Source: Actinomycetota bacterium (GTDB taxonomy: Bacteria; Actinomycetota; Actinomycetes; Nanopelagicales; Nanopelagicaceae). Taken from it: a stretch of DNA of 11,291 bases. The stretch spans positions 1 through 11,291 of the forward strand of contig CANKCX010000016.1 in the NCBI GenBank assembly GCA_947480375.1. Direction: 5' to 3'. This document shows, in pieces, positions 6,742 through 11,291 of this stretch (position 1 is the stretch's first letter; each line of letters begins with the position of its first letter). The notes beneath the pieces were generated by a model. The model was not told the DNA's origin. It did not search any database and saw only the letters and a list, made by a program, of their open reading frames with translations. The position numbers and the translations under genes are program-made.

Positions 6742-7281
6742 ATGCGCGTTCTTGGGGTCGATCCAGGTTTAACAAGATGCGGCCTCGGAATTGTTGAGAA
6801 CGGAACCGCCCAGAAATTAGTTATGGTCGGTGTCGGCGTAATTCAAACACCAAGTGATCTTGAACTATCGCAGCGCCTGCTTGCCCTAGAAACTGAACTA
6901 ATATCTTGGATTAACGAATTTAAACCAGACGTTATTGCAGTTGAGAGAGTTTTTTCGCAGTTAAATATTCGAACCGCAATGGCTACTGGACAAGCGGCTG
7001 GTGTTGCACTTCTGATCGCTGCAAGATTGGGAATCCCGGTTGCAATGCATACTCCAACGGAGGTCAAGGCGGCGGTAACTGGATCGGGGCGGGCGGATAA
7101 GAAACAAGTAGCGCTCATGGTTCAAAAATTGCTTTCGCTAAAAGAAATTCCGAAACCCGTTGATAGTACCGACGCGTTGGCCCTTGCCATCTGCCATCAT
7201 TGGCGAGGTTCAGGTGACGCACGAATAGCGCAAGCTCTTGCTAAAGAGAAGGCGCGTCTAAAGAGAGCGAAGTTGAAATGA
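6742..7281 (+). CDS. ruvC: Holliday junction resolvase RuvC
   Basis: Dimeric endonuclease that cuts Holliday junctions made during homologous recombination and fork repair. From ATG 6742 the protein has 179 residues. The four catalytic acids are in the expected places: D7 (GVDPGLT), E68 (AVERVF), and D141 and D144 ([14 protein letters not shown]). The basic GSGRADKKQ segment (114-122) is also typical. The open frame extends back to 6625 inside yebC, but only ATG 6742 gives the canonical N-terminus. No good Shine-Dalgarno sequence is correctly spaced, so reinitiation after yebC is likely. The C-terminus is lysine/arginine rich and overlaps ruvA by 4 bases. Confidence 0.97.
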   Translation: MRVLGVDPGLTRCGLGIVENGTAQKLVMVGVGVIQTPSDLELSQRLLALETELISWINEFKPDVIAVERVFSQLNIRTAMATGQAAGVALLIAARLGIPVAMHTPTEVKAAVTGSGRADKKQVALMVQKLLSLKEIPKPVDSTDALALAICHHWRGSGDARIAQALAKEKARLKRAKLK

Positions 7282-7880
7282 TTGCGAGTATTTCCGGAGT
7301 TGTTAAGGCTACAACTCTGAACTCAGCGGTTATTGAAGTTGGCGGTGTTGGGCTATCCGTTTTCTTACCAGCTAGATTCGCTGCAGGTCTAACCGTTGGA
7401 ACACATACCGAAGTTTTTACAACTTTAGTTGTTCGCGAAGATTCGTTGACCCTCTTTGGTTTCGATAGAGCCAGTTCTCGAGATTTTTTTGAATTACTTC
7501 AAACTGTAAGTGGAATTGGACCGAAGGTTGCACAATCGGCGCTCTCCATCTACGAGCCAGAAGAAATCGCAGCAGCTATTTCAAGTGAGAATTCTGCTGC
7601 GCTAGAACGCATTCCTGGCTTAGGCAAAAAGGGCGCACAACGCGCTGTGCTAGAACTTAAAGAGAAGGTTTCAGATTTGGCTTTCACGAGTCGTTCTGCA
7701 AAAAGTTCGAAGACCCACTGGCGCACGCAATTGCACAGCGCACTTATCGGTCTTGGATTCACGGCGCGCGATTCCGAAGCGACAATCGATAGCGTGGCAA
7801 GTGAACTTGGATCTAAGGTAGACGAGACTGATATTTCTCAACTATTGAAAATGGCGTTACAGAATCGCGGTCGGGGTTAA
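7278..7880 (+). CDS. ruvA: Holliday junction branch migration protein RuvA
   Basis: Tetrameric protein that binds the four-way junction and loads RuvB. At 200 residues it is full length. The domains in order are an OB fold (about 1-62, starting MIASISGVV), two helix-hairpin-helix motifs with SGIGPK (78-83) and PGLGKK (113-118), a serine/lysine-rich linker (about 135-147), and the C-terminal RuvB-contacting helices (about 148-196, with ALIGLGF). The ATG lies in an ATGA overlap with ruvC, and ruvB follows after 2 bases, so the three ruv genes form one translationally linked unit. Confidence 0.97.
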   Translation: MIASISGVVKATTLNSAVIEVGGVGLSVFLPARFAAGLTVGTHTEVFTTLVVREDSLTLFGFDRASSRDFFELLQTVSGIGPKVAQSALSIYEPEEIAAAISSENSAALERIPGLGKKGAQRAVLELKEKVSDLAFTSRSAKSSKTHWRTQLHSALIGLGFTARDSEATIDSVASELGSKVDETDISQLLKMALQNRGRG

Positions 7881-7882
7881 CC

Positions 7883-8935
7883 ATGAGCGAAGATAATCGC
7901 GTAATTGATTCAGGCGCAGATGATTTGGAACGTTCACAAGAATTAGCATTGCGTCCTAAAACCCTTAAGGAGTTTGTTGGGCAGAAGCGGGTTGCAAACC
8001 AACTTGATTTACTTTTAGCCGCTGCTCGAAATAGAAACTCTCCGGCAGATCACGTATTGCTTTCTGGCCCGCCGGGACTGGGAAAAACTACCTTGGCAAT
8101 GATCATCGCATCGGAAATGAACGCACCGATTCGCATAACAAGCGGCCCTGCAATTCAACATGCGGGGGATTTAGCTTCAATACTTTCCTCACTCGTCGAA
8201 GGTGAAATTCTCTTCTTGGATGAAATTCACCGCATGTCACGACCAGCCGAGGAACTTCTCTATTTAGCGATGGAAGATTTTAGAGTCGATGTAATTGTTG
8301 GCAAAGGCGCAGGTGCAACAGCAATTCCGTTAGAACTTCCACACTTCACACTTGTAGGTGCGACTACTCGGGCTGGTCTCTTGCCAAGTCCGTTGCGCGA
8401 TCGCTTCGGTTTTACTGCGCAATTAGATTTTTATGAAGATAGCGAACTCTCGATAATTGTTAAGCGAAGCGCGAACTTAATGGGAATTAAAATTGATGAG
8501 CCAGCTATTGCAGAGCTCGGCTCTAGATCTCGGGGAACTCCTCGAGTCGCCAATCGTTTATTGCGACGAGTTCGTGATTATGCACAAGTTCATTCAGATG
8601 GAAATATTGGAGTTACTGAAGCGAAAGCCGCGCTAGAAATGTATGAAGTCGATGCAATCGGATTGGATCGCCTTGACCTTGGAGTTTTAGAGGCGCTAGT
8701 AAAACGCTTTAATGGTGGCCCAGTGGGAATTTCGACGCTGGCAATGGCAATCGGGGAAGAAGCTGAAACAATCGAATCTTTAGCGGAACCATTCCTGGTT
8801 CGAATGGGCTTTATCTCCCGAACTCCTCGGGGACGCATTGCTACACCTGCGGGATTTGAGCATCTGGGCATGAGCGCTCCGATTACCTCGACCAGCCAGT
8901 TGGGCTTTTTCGACACACCAGCCTCTGATGCCTAG
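7883..8935 (+). CDS. ruvB: Holliday junction branch migration ATPase RuvB
   Basis: Hexameric AAA+ motor that drives branch migration with RuvA. It has 350 residues. The Walker A motif is GPPGLGKTT (62-70), Walker B is ILFLDEIHR (109-117), sensor 1 is GATTRAG (159-165), and PLRDRFG (170-176) holds the candidate arginine finger. [17 protein letters not shown] is the conserved sensor 2 region. The C-terminal winged helix (from about residue 265) includes [10 protein letters not shown] and [12 protein letters not shown]. The start ATG has GGGG (7873-7876) 6 bases upstream. The stop TAG (8933-8935) forms part of a possible -10 box for secD. Confidence 0.98.
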   Translation: MSEDNRVIDSGADDLERSQELALRPKTLKEFVGQKRVANQLDLLLAAARNRNSPADHVLLSGPPGLGKTTLAMIIASEMNAPIRITSGPAIQHAGDLASILSSLVEGEILFLDEIHRMSRPAEELLYLAMEDFRVDVIVGKGAGATAIPLELPHFTLVGATTRAGLLPSPLRDRFGFTAQLDFYEDSELSIIVKRSANLMGIKIDEPAIAELGSRSRGTPRVANRLLRRVRDYAQVHSDGNIGVTEAKAALEMYEVDAIGLDRLDLGVLEALVKRFNGGPVGISTLAMAIGEEAETIESLAEPFLVRMGFISRTPRGRIATPAGFEHLGMSAPITSTSQLGFFDTPASDA

Positions 8936-8938
8936 ACT
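8910..8938 (+). promoter_or_regulatory. Candidate leaderless promoter for secD-secF
   Basis: TCGACA (8910-8915) matches five of six bases of the TTGACA consensus. After 17 bases comes TAGACT (8933-8938), which matches TANNNT and four of six bases of TATAAT. Eight bases then precede ATG 8947, so the mRNA would begin at or just before the start codon. secD has no Shine-Dalgarno sequence in this gap, which agrees with leaderless translation. The -10 box overlaps the ruvB stop codon. This is inference from pattern and spacing. Confidence 0.4.
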
Positions 8939-8946
8939 TACGCTCT

Positions 8947-10494
8947 ATGTCTGCCATTAATAATTCTCAAAGCCCGAAGGCTGCGAAGACTTCTGCCAAA
9001 TCGGCCAAGTCGATTGCAATCCTTGCCGTTGCTCTAATTGCTTTTAGCGCCGTTGCCGTAATTCAAGGCGCGACAAAAGTTAAATTAGGACTCGATCTAC
9101 GTGGTGGTACCAGCGTCACTCTGACGCCACGTGCAAGCGAGGGTACGAAGGTAACAACCGAAGCTATCGATCAAGCCGTAGCAATTATTAGACAGCGTGT
9201 TAACTCACTTGGTGTTGCAGAGAGTGAAGTTGCTGCACAAGGTTCAGGCACCAATCGACAGATTGTGATTTCAGTTCCTGGTCAAACCGGCGAGAAGATT
9301 GTTCAATTAGTTGGACAAACCGCAGAACTACGTTTTCGTCAAGTATTGGTAGAAGGCGCACCAAATGCAACTTCTGTTTCTGGTGATACAAAAACCGCAA
9401 CACTACCAAGCGGTGTCACTGCAGATTTAAGTGCTAAATATGTTGCACTTGATTGTACGAATCGCACAAACTTGCAAGGCGGGTCGACAGAATCTCCGGA
9501 TGTAGCTGTCGTTGCATGTGATCGTGGTGGAACTCAAAAATACATTTTGGCGCCAGCACAAGTTGTTGGAAGCATGGTTTCAAAGGCTAGCGCTGCGATA
9601 GATCAGCAAGGAGCCGCTGGTTGGTACGTAATGCTTTCATTTAACGGTGAAGGAACTTCTAAGTTTGGTGCACTTACAACATCAGTTACAGGACTTGCTT
9701 CTCCACAGAATCAAGTTGCAATCGTGCTCGATGGTCTCGTTGTTTCAGCGCCTCGCATTAATGAAGCGATCAATGGTGGCAGTGCTCAGATCACTGGAAG
9801 TTTTGGGCAAGAAGAAGCTTCGAACCTAGCTAATGTTTTGAAATACGGAGCTCTTCCTCTCGCATTTGATCAGGGCGAAGTTCTTCAAGTTTCACCAACA
9901 CTCGGCGCTGACCAACTTCACGCTGGTTTGCTTGCAGGATTACTCGGGTTTTTACTCGTATTCCTATATTCATTTATGTATTACAAGGGCTTAGGAATTG
10001 TGACCGTTCTTTCACTTTTGGTTGCGTCAGCAATTGCCTATCTTTCATTCTTATTACTCGGCGAGTGGATTGGTTTCACCTTGACGCTCGCGGGTATCGC
10101 AGGCGCAATTGTCGCAGTAGGTATTACTGCCGACTCATTCGTTGTTTTCTTCGAACGTCTCCGTGATGAAGTTCGTGAGGGTCGTTCACTTCGTTCAGCG
10201 GTTGAAACCGGTTGGGTGAAGGCTCGTCACACAATTATCGTTGCCGATACAGTTTCATTAATTGCCGCGGTTTTGCTCTACTTCTTTGCTGTTGGTGGGG
10301 TTCGTGGGTTCGCCTTCACTTTGGGTTTAACAACAATTATCGACCTAGTAGTGGTTTTCGTATTCACACATCCTTTAGTTGCGCTTCTAGCCCGAACTTC
10401 TTTCTTTGCGAACGGAAGCAAACTTTCAGGATTCTCGGCTAAAAGTTTAGGTGTTGTTGTTAAGAGCGATGGCACAGAGAAGGCGAAGGGTTAA
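8947..10494 (+). CDS. secD: Protein translocase subunit SecD
   Basis: Polytopic membrane subunit that works with SecF and the proton gradient to help SecYEG-SecA release exported proteins on the outer face. It has 515 residues. A lysine/serine-rich cytoplasmic tail (1-21) leads to membrane helix 1 (about 22-40), then the conserved LGLDLRGGTSV (47-57). A large exported P1 domain follows (about 41-323), carrying cysteines C170 and C191 that could form a disulfide. C-terminal helices run from about 324 to 485. The conserved GITADSFVVFFERLRDE (392-408) includes D396, the likely proton-relay aspartate by analogy with E. coli SecD. GGVRGFAFTLGLTTIIDL (450-467) is also characteristic. It sits 11 bases after ruvB, where yajC is found in many actinobacteria; yajC is absent here. 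secF follows after 4 bases. Confidence 0.97.
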   Translation: MSAINNSQSPKAAKTSAKSAKSIAILAVALIAFSAVAVIQGATKVKLGLDLRGGTSVTLTPRASEGTKVTTEAIDQAVAIIRQRVNSLGVAESEVAAQGSGTNRQIVISVPGQTGEKIVQLVGQTAELRFRQVLVEGAPNATSVSGDTKTATLPSGVTADLSAKYVALDCTNRTNLQGGSTESPDVAVVACDRGGTQKYILAPAQVVGSMVSKASAAIDQQGAAGWYVMLSFNGEGTSKFGALTTSVTGLASPQNQVAIVLDGLVVSAPRINEAINGGSAQITGSFGQEEASNLANVLKYGALPLAFDQGEVLQVSPTLGADQLHAGLLAGLLGFLLVFLYSFMYYKGLGIVTVLSLLVASAIAYLSFLLLGEWIGFTLTLAGIAGAIVAVGITADSFVVFFERLRDEVREGRSLRSAVETGWVKARHTIIVADTVSLIAAVLLYFFAVGGVRGFAFTLGLTTIIDLVVVFVFTHPLVALLARTSFFANGSKLSGFSAKSLGVVVKSDGTEKAKG

Positions 10495-10498
10495 TCAC

Positions 10499-11291
10499 AT
10501 GAGTTCACTTTCAGGCATCGGCGGTCGGCTATACCGTGGCGAAACTTCTATCGATTTCATCGGCAAGCGTCGTCGCTGGTACGCATTTTCTGGCCTACTA
10601 ATAATTGTTTCTGCAGTGGTCCTCGGTACTCAAGGTCTACATCTTGGTATTGAATTCAAGGGTGGATCTGAATTTTCTATTACAAAAGCTGGAACAACTG
10701 TAGAAGAAGGACGCGCGGCCATCGCTAAAGCTGGTGTTACCGGTGAGAGCGTTGTACAAAAGGTTGGAAACGACCGGCTACGCATTCAGACAGGTGCTCT
10801 TGATTCATTTGAAACAGTTAAAGCATCGCTTGCACAAACTTTTAACGTGAATGTGAATGATATTGATACTCAAATCATTGGGCCTTCATGGGGTAAGGAA
10901 ATCACAAAGAAGGCGCTGTACGGCTTAATTGGTTTTATCTTGGTTGTAATGCTCTTCTTAACGATAGCTTTCGAATCCAAAATGGCTATTGCCGCAATCA
11001 TCGCGGTAATCCACGACGTATTCATCACTGTTGGAATTTATGCGCTTGTTGGTTTCGATGTTACGCCAGCGACGGTAATTGGTTTCTTAACTATTCTTGG
11101 ATATTCACTTTATGACACTGTCGTCGTTTTCGATAAGGTACGTGAAAATACTAAATCGATTACCAGCACCGGCAAAGTTACATACTCTGCAGCAGCAAAC
11201 CTTGCAGTCAATCAGACCTTGGTTCGTTCATTCAATACTTCGCTGATTGCACTCCTTCCAGTTGCATCAATTCTCTTCGGTGGTGCTGGAC
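10499..11291 (+). CDS. secF: Protein translocase subunit SecF (3' end beyond window)
   Basis: Partner of SecD. The frame is open from ATG 10499 to the right edge, giving 264 codons with no stop, so only the C-terminal end is missing. The cytoplasmic N-terminus LYRGETSIDFIGKRRRWY (11-28) is typical of actinobacterial SecF. Membrane helix 1 (about 29-46) is followed by LGIEFKGG (49-56) and an exported domain. GPSWGKEITKKAL (128-140) precedes helix 2. The second half has GFLTILGYSLYDTVVVFDKVREN (195-217) with D206, and NQTLVRSFNTSLIAL (238-252), both family hallmarks; R243 may match a functional arginine of E. coli SecF. GAAGGG-like sequence GAAGGG at 10485-10490 lies 8 bases before the ATG and serves as ribosome binding site. 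Confidence 0.96.
   Translation, partial: MSSLSGIGGRLYRGETSIDFIGKRRRWYAFSGLLIIVSAVVLGTQGLHLGIEFKGGSEFSITKAGTTVEEGRAAIAKAGVTGESVVQKVGNDRLRIQTGALDSFETVKASLAQTFNVNVNDIDTQIIGPSWGKEITKKALYGLIGFILVVMLFLTIAFESKMAIAAIIAVIHDVFITVGIYALVGFDVTPATVIGFLTILGYSLYDTVVVFDKVRENTKSITSTGKVTYSAAANLAVNQTLVRSFNTSLIALLPVASILFGGAG

Noticed and set aside
1..11291. Defence island, prophage, CRISPR array, insertion sequence or novel gene system.
   Set aside because: Nearly every base belongs to conserved housekeeping genes in a familiar actinobacterial order. No direct-repeat arrays, terminal inverted repeats, integrases or transposases were seen.

Overview
The window looks like chromosomal core DNA from a low-to-mid GC actinobacterium (GC content in the mid-40s percent by eye). 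A streamlined freshwater lineage of the acI/Nanopelagicales type is my best guess. The clade call rests on three things: the phosphatidylinositol mannoside (PIM) genes pgsA-patA-pimA, the classic actinobacterial order pgsA-patA-pimA-(small membrane protein)-pdxS-pdxT-yebC-ruvC-ruvA-ruvB-secD-secF, and compact, often overlapping genes with modest GC. Genus level is inference only. Base composition and codon use look even throughout, and I see no mobile element, RNA gene, CRISPR array or sign of recent transfer.

Layout. Positions 1-215, minus strand: the 5' part of a translation-factor-like GTPase (EF-G-like) that runs off the left edge and appears to lack the P-loop and DTPG motifs. About 25 bases separate it from the divergent pgsA, so both promoters must be packed into that gap and the gene starts. 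Positions 241-4389, plus strand: five genes joined by 4- or 8-base overlaps. These are pgsA (phosphatidylinositol phosphate synthase), patA (PIM acyltransferase), pimA (first mannosyltransferase), a LemA-like one-helix membrane protein and a DUF3048/YerB-like lipoprotein. The first three make PIM glycolipids at the membrane; the last two are envelope proteins of unknown role that look co-translated with them.

Positions 4390-4443 hold a possible weak terminator, a possible promoter and a clear ribosome binding site in front of pdxS-pdxT, which encode the two subunits of the DXP-independent pyridoxal 5'-phosphate synthase. Positions 5991-8935 hold yebC and ruvC-ruvA-ruvB (Holliday-junction resolvase and branch-migration motor), nearly gapless. 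Positions 8947-11291 hold secD and the first 264 codons of secF, the accessory membrane subunits of the Sec protein-export machine.

Most of this is ordinary housekeeping sequence and I do not see a new multi-gene system. Points worth a second look are: the reduced EF-G-like protein; the absence of yajC between ruvB and secD, with a promoter-like element overlapping the ruvB stop codon instead; the DUF3048 lipoprotein at the end of the PIM operon; and a one-residue expansion in the PgsA signature motif. No gene-free stretch exceeds about 55 bases.
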